Made by a program: the position numbers and the translations under genes. The notes under the pieces are model-generated. The model had not been told where the DNA came from. It saw only the letters and a list, made by a program, of their open reading frames with translations, and did no database searches. From Actinomycetospora cinnamomea (lineage in GTDB: Bacteria; Actinomycetota; Actinomycetes; Mycobacteriales; Pseudonocardiaceae): a stretch of 64,000 nt of DNA. The stretch lies in contig NZ_QEKW01000002.1 of NCBI RefSeq assembly GCF_003096675.1, positions 186,001 to 250,000 of the forward strand, read 5' to 3'. Shown one piece after another: positions 17,183 to 25,671 of the stretch (positions are counted from its first letter, which is position 1; each line of letters opens with the position of its first letter).

Positions 17183-18466
17183 TCAGGACCGCAGGGTCTC
17201 GCTGGGCGAGCAGCCGTACCGGCGGCGGTAGGTCACCGAGAAGCGCCCCGGGTGGGTGAAGCGCCAGCGGGCGATGATGTCGGCGACGGTCCGCCCGCCG
17301 TGGGCGTCCGCGGCACGGAGGTCCTCGTGCGCGCGAGCGAGGCGGATCTCGCGCAGCTGCCCCAGCGGCGTGGTGTCACGCCAGCGGCGGAAGACCATCT
17401 GCAGGCCGCGCACACCGACCCCGGCCGCGGCCGCGACGTCGGCGACCTCGACGTCCTCGCCCGCGTGCTCCTCGAGGTAGGTCAGGGCCCGGCGCAGGGT
17501 CGCGGGCTCGGGCGGCGACCCGTTCGCGCTCGAGGGGCCCAGCTCGTCGACGACCTCCTCGGCGCAGGCGAGCAGCGTGATCCGCGTGCGGTCCGCACGC
17601 TCGAGCAGCGCATCGAAGGCCGCGTCCGGGGTGACCTGGTCGCGGCGGGCGAGCAGGACGCGCGCGGCGGCGAGGGTGTCGTGCGCCCGGACGGCGGGGT
17701 CCTGCCCCTCGCCGCCGCGACCCGCGGCCGCGGCCACGAGCCGGCCCGCGTGGTGGGCGAGCTCGGCCGCCACGGCGCGAACCGCCGGATCGAAGGCCCG
17801 GGGGACCCGCGCGGCCAGCGTCAGCGTCCCGCCGGTGGCGGCCCCCACCGGGAGCACGAGCAGCGAGGCCGGTGCGATGCCCTCCGCGGTGCTCCCACCG
17901 CCCTCGCGCAGCGCGGGCCACCGGGGATCGACGGCGACGTCCTCGACCGCGACGGACATGCCCGAGCGCGTCGCGGACGCCCGCGGGCCGCGCGCCACGG
18001 CCTCGACGGTCGACGCGGCGGCGTCGCCGGCCGACCGGACGAGCGTCGTACCGCCGCGCACGGGCACGGCGACCTGGGTCCAGTACACCGTCCCCGCGAC
18101 GCGCAGCGCGTGGCGGCACAGCCCGTCCAGCTCCTCGACCGGGGCCTCGGCCGGCTCGAGCAGGGGCGTGGTGAACCGCTGGGCCTGCACGTGCGCTCGA
18201 TGGGCGCTCCCGGTCATCTCCTGGGCCCGGCGACGGACCTCCGCGACCTCCGCGCGCAGCACCCGCGTGTCGGTGCGGACGAGTTGCGCCTGCGCGCCGC
18301 GGATCGACCGGTTCTCCGCCGCGTCGGGCGAGTCACCCGCCAGCGCCGCGGACACCGGCTGCCGGTCGATCGCCGCGAGCCGCCGGGAGAGGCCCTCGAG
18401 CAGGTCGGCCAGCTCGTCGACCTCGCTCGGCGCCGGCGCGGCCGTCGCGCGCTCGTCGGGGGTCAC
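17183..18466 (-). CDS. GAF-ANTAR-like-AraC HTH fusion regulator
   Basis: 427 aa from GTG 18466, overlapping the CheR-PAS stop by 4 nt (GTGA). Residues ~1-110 are helical, possibly coiled coil. A GAF-type domain follows (about 115-235, VEELDGLCRHALRVAGTVYW). An ANTAR-like three-helix segment comes next, from AHDTLAAARVLLARRDQVTP through LLACAEEVVDEL (about 250-300). The C-terminal ~110 residues are an AraC/XylS double helix-turn-helix (VADVAAAAGVGVRGLQMVFR and WRFTHPGRFSVTYRRRYGCSPSE). The combination of an RNA-binding and a DNA-binding output in one chain is unusual. Its position suggests it is the output of the CheB/CheR-PAS module. Regulatory targets are not evident. Confidence 0.8.
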   Translation of the reverse strand: MTPDERATAAPAPSEVDELADLLEGLSRRLAAIDRQPVSAALAGDSPDAAENRSIRGAQAQLVRTDTRVLRAEVAEVRRRAQEMTGSAHRAHVQAQRFTTPLLEPAEAPVEELDGLCRHALRVAGTVYWTQVAVPVRGGTTLVRSAGDAAASTVEAVARGPRASATRSGMSVAVEDVAVDPRWPALREGGGSTAEGIAPASLLVLPVGAATGGTLTLAARVPRAFDPAVRAVAAELAHHAGRLVAAAAGRGGEGQDPAVRAHDTLAAARVLLARRDQVTPDAAFDALLERADRTRITLLACAEEVVDELGPSSANGSPPEPATLRRALTYLEEHAGEDVEVADVAAAAGVGVRGLQMVFRRWRDTTPLGQLREIRLARAHEDLRAADAHGGRTVADIIARWRFTHPGRFSVTYRRRYGCSPSETLRS

Positions 18467-20380
18467 GACGGCACCGTCCCGGCGCCTGGCTGCTCCACCC
18501 GGTCCATGAGGATGACCGCCCCGTCGGGACGGTTGTCCCGTCCGGCCAGCGGCGTGACGGTGATGGCGAGCTGCACGGTGCGCCCCCGTCGGTTGATGGC
18601 GTCGATGCGGAGCGGGTCCTCCCCCGGGGGTGCCCCGTGGAGCACGTCGCGTACCAGCGGCCGCACCTGGTCGGTCGCCAGCCCGATGTCCAGGTTCAGC
18701 AGGTGCTGGCCCACCGCCTCGTCGGAGCGCAGGCCCCACAGATCGTCCGCGCGTCCGTTCCACGCCTGCACGATGAGGTCGGCGTCGACGACCACCACGG
18801 CGGTGCGCAGGCCCCCCAGCACCGACTCGAGGAAGTCGTTTGGCCCGGTCGAGCTGGGAGCTGCGGTCGCGCAGCTCGTCGTTCATCGACTGGAGCTCGT
18901 CGTTGGTGCTCTGGAGCTCCTCGTTGGTGGTCTCGAGCTCCTCGACGGTGCTCTGGAGTTCCTCGTTGGTGGTCTCGAGCTCCTCGACGGTGCTCTGGAG
19001 TTCCTCGTTGGTGGTCTCGAGCTCCTCGACGGTGCTCTGCAGCTCCTCGTAGGCGGTCTCCACCTGACGGTGCGCCGACTGCAGCTCGGCCGTCATGCGC
19101 CGGTACCGGGTGACGTCGGTGAAGAACAGGGCGACCGAGATGCCGTCCTCACCACCGTTGTCGAGCGGCACGATCTGGATGTCGAAGACCAGCGTCTCCG
19201 ACGCCGAGCGCGCGAACTCGGCCTCGTGCTGCCACATCGGCGTCCGGTGCCGGCGGACGTCCTCGTAGGACGAGCGCAGGCCCGTGATCCGGTGGGCCAG
19301 CTCGAGCTCGGTGAACCGCCGCCCGATCTCGCGACTCGACACTCCCAGCTGCGCCTCCGCGCGCTGGTTGACCTTCGCCACGATCTCGTCGGGGGTCACG
19401 ACGATCGCGGCCAGGGGGCTGAGCAGGAGCGCCTCGTCCTCGAGCTGGGCGTCGGTCCGGGCACGGGCGGCGGACGACCGGTCGGCGGCGCCGGAGAAAC
19501 GCCCCCCGGCGTCCACGTGGTCCGACTTGCGGAAGAAGCGGCGCTTGGGGTCGATGGGGAGGAACAGCTCGGCGTGGCTCAGCAGCATCTCGGCCTTGCC
19601 GAGGAACAGCACGCCCATCGGGTTGAGGGCGAAGTGGAACCGGCGCAGGACCTGCGCCTGCGTCTCGGCGTTGAGGTACATCAGCGTGTTGCGGCACACG
19701 AGCAGGTCGAGCCGGCCGATCGGTGCGTCCTGCACGAGGTCGTTGCGCCCGAAGATGACGCTGCGCCGCAGATCGCTGCGGAACGTGTACCGCGCCGCGC
19801 TGCGCTCGAAGTAGCGGTCGCGCCACTCCGGGGGCAGCGTCTGCAGATCCTTGTCGGAGTAGGTGGCCTGGCGCGCCGTCACCAGCGCGTCGTCGTCGAC
19901 GTCGGTGGCGTAGACCTTCACCCGCCGGCGGAACTCCTCCACGCCGAGCGCCTCGGCGAACACCATGGCCAGGCCGTAGGCCTCCTCGCCGCTCGCGCAG
20001 CCGGCGGACCACACGCGGACGGCCTCGCCCCGCCCCTTCGGCGCGAGCAGCTGGGGGACGATCTCGTCCTGCAGCTCCTGCCAGGCCTCGGGGTCGCGGA
20101 GGAAACCCGTGACGTTGATCAGCACCGTGTTGAACAGGTGGGTGAACTCGTCCTGGTCGACCTGCAGGAGGTCGAGGTAGTCGGCGAACGAGCTCGTCCC
20201 CACCTGCTGCATCCGCCGCGTCACCCGTCGGCGGATGCTCGAACGCTTGTAGCCCGTGAAGTCGAAGCCCCGGCTCTCCTTGAGGAACTCCAGCAGGCCC
20301 TCGAACGCGGCCTCCTGCTCGTCACCGCGGGGCTCGTCCGCCGGCGTGGCGTCGTCGACCGCCGCCTCGTCCTCGTTCAT
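18463..20380 (-). pseudogene. CheR methyltransferase-PAS-coiled coil-PAS protein, apparent frameshift
   Basis: ATG 20380 overlaps the cheB stop (ATGA). The N-terminal ~270 residues are a CheR methyltransferase: helical SIRRRVTRRMQQ, SAM-binding VWSAGCASGEEAYGLAM, and DLLVCRNTLMYL. A PAS domain (AAIVVTPDEIVAKVNQRAEA) and a coiled coil with three identical 14-residue repeats (EELQSTVEELETTN) follow. At 18839-18841 an extra T (A on the coding strand) breaks the frame. Removing it joins SSQLDRAN to DFLESVLGGLRTAVVVVDAD, a second PAS domain ending with TGA at 18463-18465. CheB-CheR-PAS proteins of this type act in signalling outside classical chemotaxis. It may be a sequencing artefact in a short homopolymer. 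Confidence 0.8.
18921..19046. repeat. 42-bp tandem repeat, three copies, inside cheR-PAS gene
   Basis: Three near-identical 42-bp units (18921-18962, 18963-19004, 19005-19046) encode the heptad-matched coiled-coil repeat EELQSTVEELETTN on the minus strand. Copy number could change by slippage without losing the frame. Confidence 0.85.
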
Positions 20381-21378
20381 GCCGTGCCCTCGTCCTCCTC
20401 GCTGGTCAGGAGCTCACGCACCATCTTGGCCGAGACCACGGCGGCGTGGGCAGCCTCCCGTGCCCGGGCGGCCACGAGGTCCGAGCCACGTTCCGCGGCG
20501 GTCGTCGCGATCCGGTGCTGCAGGTCCGCCTTGTCCTCGAGCGCCTGCAGCGCGGTGGCCAGCACGCGCTCGATCCCGGTGTCCTGCTCGTGGCTCAGGC
20601 TGCGCTCGGACCACGCGTGGCCGATCCGGCAGCGGTAGCGCAGCATCCGGTCCTCGGACAGGTCGTAGAGCGGTCCCGAGCAGTCCGGGCAGGCCAAGCC
20701 CGCGGCCGGTCCGGGCGGCCCGGCGCCGAAGGTGCCCGGCGCGCGGCGCACCGCGTCGATCTCCCGGGCGAGACGGCTGCTCGGCCGGTGGCCGCCGAGG
20801 GTCGGTCGGGAGGTGAGCTGGGAGAACACGGCGCCGATCTCGGACAGCGGGCGGACGACGGCGCCCGGCACCTGCTCCAGCGCGGCGCGTGGCATCGAGT
20901 CGAACGTGGCCTCGGCCGGGTCCTGCACGACCGCGGTGCCGCCGTGACGCACGACGTCGAGGAGGCCCGCGGCGCCGTCGTCGAGCAGCCCGGTGAGCAC
21001 GCACCCGACGCCGGCCGGCCCCGCCGCCTGGGCGATCGAGCGGAACAGGGGGTCGATCGCGGGCCGGTGACCGTTCTCCCGGGGCCCGCGCACCACCTCG
21101 AGCTGCCCATCGACGACGAGCAGGTGGTGATCCGGCGGGGCGACACGCACCTCGCCGACCGGGAGCTGCTCGCCATGGCGGGCGTGGCGGACCGGCAGGC
21201 GGCATCGTCGAGCCATCAGCTCGGGGAACACCGTCGGGCCCGAGGGCGACTGGTGGAGGACCACCAGCACGGTCGCGGGCAGCGCGGGGTCGAGCCGGCC
21301 CGCCAGCTCGAGGAGGCTCTCCACCCCGCCGGCCGAAGCGCCGATACCGATGAGGAACGGGGGTCCAGCCGGGTCCAT
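20377..21378 (-). CDS. CheB-type protein-glutamate methylesterase without receiver domain
   Basis: 333 aa. The catalytic domain shows the Ser loop IGIGASAGGVESL, the His strand VLVVLHQSPSGPT and the Asp region VLTGLLDDGAAGL. There is no N-terminal response-regulator domain. The C-terminal ~140 residues carry a CxxC/CxxxH zinc-ribbon-like segment (LACPDCSGPLYDL, RYRCRIGHAW) and a helix, as in CheB proteins linked to CheR-PAS partners. It is first in a three-gene overlapping unit with CheR-PAS and the GAF-ANTAR-AraC protein. No flagellar, MCP or CheA genes are near, so the target is probably not a chemoreceptor. Confidence 0.88.
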   Translation of the reverse strand: MDPAGPPFLIGIGASAGGVESLLELAGRLDPALPATVLVVLHQSPSGPTVFPELMARRCRLPVRHARHGEQLPVGEVRVAPPDHHLLVVDGQLEVVRGPRENGHRPAIDPLFRSIAQAAGPAGVGCVLTGLLDDGAAGLLDVVRHGGTAVVQDPAEATFDSMPRAALEQVPGAVVRPLSEIGAVFSQLTSRPTLGGHRPSSRLAREIDAVRRAPGTFGAGPPGPAAGLACPDCSGPLYDLSEDRMLRYRCRIGHAWSERSLSHEQDTGIERVLATALQALEDKADLQHRIATTAAERGSDLVAARAREAAHAAVVSAKMVRELLTSEEDEGTA

Positions 21379-21533
21379 CGGGGGTGCCTGCCTCTCACGG
21401 CGTCCGGGCGGACGGCGGTGCGCGCGGCTCGGGAGGAGCCGCTCGGCGGCTGCGGGTCAACCGGTGGGCGGCCATGGTAGACCGCATCGAGGCGCGGACC
21501 GGAATCCCGGCGCCCGGCGGAGACGGAGGACCG

Positions 21534-21818
21534 ATGGACGAGCCGGAACGTCGGGCGGAGCTGGACCGGACGGCCGAGGACTGGCGCGCCGCCCGGGAGC
21601 ACGCCGAGCACCTGCAGCAGCGCATCGGCGAGCTCGCCGAGCAGGTCGCCACGGCCGAGGAGGGCGTCGCGCACGCCTACGAGGCCTCCGCCCGCCTGCG
21701 CCCGCACGCCGCCAACCGCCTGCTCGCCCAGGCGCAGGAGGCGCGCGACTACGCCGCGAAGGAGCGCGAGGCCGCAGCGACGTGGACGCAGGACACCGAG
21801 CACGCTGAGGACCCCTGA
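21534..21818 (+). CDS. Small predicted coiled-coil protein
   Basis: 94 aa, highly charged and almost wholly helical (AEDWRAAREHAEHLQQRIGE). No domain recognised. I chose ATG 21534 because GGAGGA lies just upstream (4 nt from the core); the frame is open from 21384 with another ATG at 21474. It diverges from cheB across about 155 bp, so a role in the same signalling system is possible but unproven. Confidence 0.6.
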   Translation: MDEPERRAELDRTAEDWRAAREHAEHLQQRIGELAEQVATAEEGVAHAYEASARLRPHAANRLLAQAQEARDYAAKEREAAATWTQDTEHAEDP

Positions 21819-21845
21819 GTGGACGGCCGTGCCCGGCGGCGTCGC

Positions 21846-21851
21846 TACGCT
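21846..21851 (+). promoter_or_regulatory. -10 element of leaderless membrane-protein gene
   Basis: TACGCT, 7 nt before ATG 21859, which has no ribosome-binding site. Confidence 0.45.
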
Positions 21852-21858
21852 GCCGCTC

Positions 21859-22254
21859 ATGCCCCTCGGGACGGCGCGTGACGGCCGCGCACGCCGCGCG
21901 GGATGGCTCGTCACCGCCGCGGCGTGCGCCGTCGCCGTGGCCACGCTGCTCGTCGTCGCCCTCGCCGAGCCCGGTCCGGGGCGCACCGCCGCGGTCGTCA
22001 CCGCGGTGGTCCTGGCCTTCCTGCTCGCCGCGTGGCGGGCGGTGCGCGCGCGGCGGGACACCAGCACCGTCGCGGGCCTGCGCCCGATCTCGAGCTGGCT
22101 GGCCGCCTTCGCCTGGGCGGTGACCGTGTTCTCGGCGCTGGTCGCCCTCGCCGCGCCCGATGCGGGGGCCCGCGCCGTGATGGCCGGGCTGCTCGCCGGC
22201 TGCCTGCTGGTGCTGATCGGTCGCGGGGCCGAGCAGGTGGGGGCGCGGCGGTGA
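21859..22254 (+). CDS. Small integral membrane protein, unknown function
   Basis: 131 aa with four hydrophobic segments (WLVTAAACAVAVATLLVVAL, VVTAVVLAFLLAAWRAV, WLAAFAWAVTVFSALVAL, AVMAGLLAGCLLVLIG). No family recognised. ATG 21859 is favoured by a -10 hexamer 7 nt upstream (leaderless). The TetR gene starts 77 nt downstream on the same strand. Confidence 0.6.
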   Translation: MPLGTARDGRARRAGWLVTAAACAVAVATLLVVALAEPGPGRTAAVVTAVVLAFLLAAWRAVRARRDTSTVAGLRPISSWLAAFAWAVTVFSALVALAAPDAGARAVMAGLLAGCLLVLIGRGAEQVGARR

Positions 22255-22331
22255 TCGGGGTCGGTGTGGCCCGGACACCGTGTCCTGCATAGTTGGTCCC
22301 GGCACGCGCCTGGTGCCACCCTGGTCCGACC

Positions 22332-22982
22332 ATGAGCGAGACGTCCCCCACCGACGGCCGGGCGCTCCGGTGGGCGGGGCACCGGGAGGCGCGCCGGCTC
22401 GAGATCGTGGACGCGGCCGTGGCGGCGATCGGTGAGCACGGCCCCGACGTCACCACCGAGCAGATCGCCGCGCGGGCCGGGGTGTCGCGGCCGGGCCTGT
22501 ACCGGCACTTCGAGGGCCGGGACGACCTGCAGAGCGCGATCGCCGCGCGGTCGGTCGAGCGCCTGGTCACCGAGCTCGAGCCGGTGTGGCGACCGCACGG
22601 GCGGCCCTTCGAGATGCTGGCGCGGGCCCTGCGGGCGCACCTGCGCTGGCTGTCGGCCAACGGGAACGTCTACCGCTACCTGAAGCGCACCTCGTTCGGC
22701 ACGGGCGGCGAGTCGGCGACCACCAACGTGCGGGCCACCGTCGCCGAGCACGTCGCCGGCATGCTCGTCGACGGCTCCCTCGGTGCGGAGATCGAGCCCG
22801 CCGTGGCCCACCCGCTGGCCTTCGGGCTGGTCGGGATGGTCGATTCGGCCGCGGCGCACTGGCTGGACGCGCCGCACGGCGCCTCGCTCGACCAGCTCGT
22901 CGCGCAGCTGACCGAGGCGTGCTGGGCGGTCATCCGCGCGACGGTGGGCCCCGCGCGGCTCGACGCGGCCGGGAGCCCGTAG
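22332..22982 (+). CDS. TetR-family transcriptional regulator
   Basis: 216 aa. The N-terminal helix-turn-helix is VTTEQIAARAGVSRPGLYRHFEGRDDL; the C-terminal helical ligand domain ends near residue 210. The start ATG 22332 gives about 20 residues before the first conserved helix (RRLEIVDAAVAAIGEHG). A VOC-family gene follows after 58 nt and may be co-transcribed. The effector is unknown. Confidence 0.88.
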   Translation: MSETSPTDGRALRWAGHREARRLEIVDAAVAAIGEHGPDVTTEQIAARAGVSRPGLYRHFEGRDDLQSAIAARSVERLVTELEPVWRPHGRPFEMLARALRAHLRWLSANGNVYRYLKRTSFGTGGESATTNVRATVAEHVAGMLVDGSLGAEIEPAVAHPLAFGLVGMVDSAAAHWLDAPHGASLDQLVAQLTEACWAVIRATVGPARLDAAGSP

Positions 22983-23040
22983 ATCGCGCGTGCTCCCGCG
23001 GTGCGACGATGGAGGTCCCGCCGGAGAGAGGATCCGACGC

Positions 23041-23481
23041 ATGGCGATGCGCCGCTCGTTCCCCACCGTCCTGTCCGACCGGCTGCCCGAGACCCGCGAC
23101 TTCTACGTCGACCTGCTGGGCTTCGAGGTCGCCTTCGACAGCGACTGGTACGTGGCCCTGCGCCGCAGCGACCGCGACGCCGAGCACGAGCTGGCGCTCT
23201 GGGCCGTGGGTCACGAGCTGGTGCCGCCGCCGTACCGCGCCGACCCGGGCGGGGTGATCCTCACGTTCCTCGTCGACGACGTCGACGCCGTCCACGCCGA
23301 GGCCCGGCGGCTGCGCATCCCGGTGGTGGCCCCGCCCCGCGACCTGTTCCACGGCCGACGCCAGATGCTCGTCACCGACCCCAACGGCATGCTCGTCGAG
23401 GTCTCGAGCCCGAGCACCCCCTCGCCGGCGTTCGCAGCGGAGATCCGTCGCCGGGGACGCGCCCCGGAGACCACCGGCTGA
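23041..23481 (+). CDS. VOC (glyoxalase/bleomycin-resistance) family protein
   Basis: 146 aa, a single vicinal-oxygen-chelate domain: LPETRDFYVDLLGFEVAFDS at the start, VILTFLVDDVDAVHAEARRL in the middle and MLVTDPNGMLVEVSSP near the end. The C-terminal Glu metal ligand is visible (VEV). The family covers glyoxalases, dioxygenases and drug-binding proteins, so no substrate can be given. It sits between a TetR regulator and a DUF3159 gene whose start follows its stop by 1 nt. Confidence 0.82.
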   Translation: MAMRRSFPTVLSDRLPETRDFYVDLLGFEVAFDSDWYVALRRSDRDAEHELALWAVGHELVPPPYRADPGGVILTFLVDDVDAVHAEARRLRIPVVAPPRDLFHGRRQMLVTDPNGMLVEVSSPSTPSPAFAAEIRRRGRAPETTG

Positions 23482-23482
23482 C

Positions 23483-24142
23483 GTGCCGCGGGACCGCGCG
23501 CCGAACCCGCTGGCCGAGCTCCTCGGCGGGCGGGGACAGGCGCTCGACGCGTCGCTGCCGTCGGTGGCGTTCGTCGTGGCGTGGCTCGCCGCCGACGCCC
23601 TGGCCGTGGCCCAGCCGGTGCTGGTGGGGGGCGTGGCGGCGGTCGTGGTCGCCGCCGGCGTCGCGCTCTGGCGCCACCGTCGCGGCGAGCGTCCGCGCGC
23701 CGTGGCCGTCGGGCTGCTCCTGGCCGTCGGCGCCGCGTTGCTCGCGCTCTACACCGGGCGCGCCCAGGACTTCTTCCTGCCCCGGATCGTCGCCAACGCC
23801 GGCAGCCTCGCCGCCTGGCTGGTCTCCATCGCGATCCGCTGGCCCCTGCTCGGTCTCGTGGTGGGCGCGCTCACCGGCCACCCCACGCTCTGGCGGCGCG
23901 ACCCCGACCTGGTGCGCGGCTACAGCCGGGCGAGCTGGGTGTGGGTGGGCCAGTACGCGGTGCGCGTCGTGGTGTTCACGGGCCTGTGGGCGGCGGACCA
24001 GGTGGTGGCCCTCGGGATCGCCCAGGTCGTGCTGACCTGGCCGCTCGTCGTGGTCTGTGTCGCAGCCTCGTGGCCGCTGGTTCGCTCGGCCCTCCCACCC
24101 GGGCACCCTGGGCCTCGACGTCCCGTCGTCCAGGAGTCCTGA
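23483..24142 (+). CDS. DUF3159 family integral membrane protein
   Basis: 219 aa from GTG 23483, 1 nt after the VOC stop. About five to six hydrophobic helices and the family features LLGGRGQALDASLPSVAFV, TGRAQDFFLPRIVANAG and RDPDLVRGYSRASWVWVGQY. DUF3159 proteins are conserved actinobacterial membrane proteins of unknown function. The final ~20 residues are Pro/Arg-rich. Confidence 0.82.
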   Translation: MPRDRAPNPLAELLGGRGQALDASLPSVAFVVAWLAADALAVAQPVLVGGVAAVVVAAGVALWRHRRGERPRAVAVGLLLAVGAALLALYTGRAQDFFLPRIVANAGSLAAWLVSIAIRWPLLGLVVGALTGHPTLWRRDPDLVRGYSRASWVWVGQYAVRVVVFTGLWAADQVVALGIAQVVLTWPLVVVCVAASWPLVRSALPPGHPGPRRPVVQES

Positions 24143-24374
24143 GGGGCCTCTGAGCTGGGGATGTGGGGCCGTCCGGACCAGTCATTGGGCCGGTCGGTTC
24201 ACACCATCTGCGTCCGCGGGTGAACGCTCTCACGCCCGGGCAACGAGGCACGATGGCGGGCGTCGTCCGTTGTGGTCGGTGGGTGCGTCGAACGACGCGG
24301 GCGCACCCGCCGGCCTGCCAGCCGGCACCCCGCCAGGAGCCGTCCCACCCCGCGATCCGCGCCAGACGGGAGCC

Positions 24375-25568
24375 ATGTCCGAAGAGAACTCCGAAAAATC
24401 CGGGACCTCGTCCTCCGGCATCGGTCTGACCTTCCCGCAGATCATCGCCAGCGCCCTGGCCGCCGCGACCGCGGCGATCCTGGGGTCGTTCGTCGGCGTG
24501 CTCGGCACGATCGGCGGCGCCGCCGTCGCGTCGATCGTGAGCACCGTCGGCTCCGCGCTCTACCAGCGCTCGCTCGAGGCCACGCGCGACCGCGTGAAGC
24601 AGCGCCTCGTGGTCGCCGGTGCGGGCAACACCAAGATGGCGGGCGTCGTCGGGAAGGTCGCCGGCCAGGTGCCGGGCAAGGCGATCCCGCAGCAGCAGGG
24701 ACGCGCCGGGAGCGGCTCGGCCCAGGCCGCCGCACCGACCCAGGCGCACCCGACGCGCCGCGTGCCCTCCCCGCCGACGCCGGGCCCGGGGGTGCCGATG
24801 CCCGGCCAGCAGCAGGCGCGGCCGGGCACGCCCGCCTACGACCCGACCCGCCGCGTCCCCGGGCCGTCGGGCCCGCCCACCGGGCAGCCCGGCGTGCCGG
24901 GACGGGTGGCGCTGCGGGCCGAGGGCCTCGCGGACCCGACCCGGGTGCACCCGCAGGTCGGACCGCCCACCGGCGCCCGCCCCACGGCGGCCATCCCGCA
25001 GAGCCGCCAGCAGGGCACCCCGCCGGGCGGCGGGCCGACCGCGGTGTTCCCCGGTGGCCCGGGTGGTCCGGGTGGTCCGGGTGGTCCGGGTGGCCCCGGT
25101 GGTCCGGGTGACGACGCGGTCACGCAGGTCGCCGCGCTCGAGCCGGAGCCGAAGCGCCGCATCTCGCTGCGCGCGCTCGGCTGGAAGACCTGGGTGACGG
25201 TCGGCGGCGTCGCGGCCAGCGTGTTCGTCATCGCCCTGCTCGCGTCCTTCGGTGTGGAGACCGCCGTCGGGCAGCCGCTCTCGGGCGGGTCGAGCGGGAC
25301 GTCGGTCGGCAGCCTGTTCGGTCAGGAGACCCAGGCCGGCGAGGCGACGACGACGGCCCCGGACTCCGCGACCACCGACGAGGAGACGGCGACCTCGACG
25401 CCCGCCGAGTCGGAGCAGCAGCAGAGCACGCAGGACGAGGACACCGCGACCTCGCAACCGGGCAGCACCAGCAGCCCGCAGTCGCCCCGCACCTCGCAGG
25501 GCGGGGGCCTGTCGGACCTGGTACCCGGAGGCTCCAACGGTTCCGGTGGGGCCGCCACCAACGGCTGA
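24375..25568 (+). CDS. Membrane protein with Gly/Pro-rich linker, unknown function
   Basis: 397 aa from ATG 24375 (GGGAG 5 nt upstream). An N-terminal amphipathic/hydrophobic region (FPQIIASALAAATAAILGSF and VASIVSTVGSALYQ) precedes a long disordered Pro/Gly/Gln linker with GGP repeats (9-bp DNA repeats around 25053-25110). One membrane helix follows (VTVGGVAASVFVIALLASFG), then an acidic Thr/Ser/Gln-rich tail that probably faces outside. The layout resembles actinobacterial cell-envelope anchor proteins. The 232-bp upstream gap holds no gene. It ends at a strong terminator. Confidence 0.7.
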   Translation: MSEENSEKSGTSSSGIGLTFPQIIASALAAATAAILGSFVGVLGTIGGAAVASIVSTVGSALYQRSLEATRDRVKQRLVVAGAGNTKMAGVVGKVAGQVPGKAIPQQQGRAGSGSAQAAAPTQAHPTRRVPSPPTPGPGVPMPGQQQARPGTPAYDPTRRVPGPSGPPTGQPGVPGRVALRAEGLADPTRVHPQVGPPTGARPTAAIPQSRQQGTPPGGGPTAVFPGGPGGPGGPGGPGGPGGPGDDAVTQVAALEPEPKRRISLRALGWKTWVTVGGVAASVFVIALLASFGVETAVGQPLSGGSSGTSVGSLFGQETQAGEATTTAPDSATTDEETATSTPAESEQQQSTQDEDTATSQPGSTSSPQSPRTSQGGGLSDLVPGGSNGSGGAATNG

Positions 25569-25588
25569 GATCCCGCCGCGCCACCCCT

Positions 25589-25628
25589 CGACGGCCGGGC
25601 GAACGCTCTAGCGTTCGCCCGGCCGTCG
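25589..25628. terminator. Perfect 19-bp terminator hairpin
   Basis: Arms 25589-25607 and 25610-25628 are perfectly complementary with only 2 nt between, lying 20 nt after the stop of the preceding gene and before the protease gene on the same strand. No U-tract follows. Confidence 0.8.
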
Positions 25629-25671
25629 TCGTTCGTCCGGACGGCGCAGCGCGAGCGAGGTGGGGGTGGGC

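Noticed and set aside
15779..20638. 1619-codon plus-strand open frame across the regulator and CheR genes
   Set aside because: It spans several well-supported minus-strand genes and has no recognisable domain until chance repeats opposite the coiled coil.
24190..24230. TTCAC/GTGAA inverted repeat before the 24375 gene as an operator
   Set aside because: The arms are short with a wide gap and do not stand out from background palindromes at this GC content.
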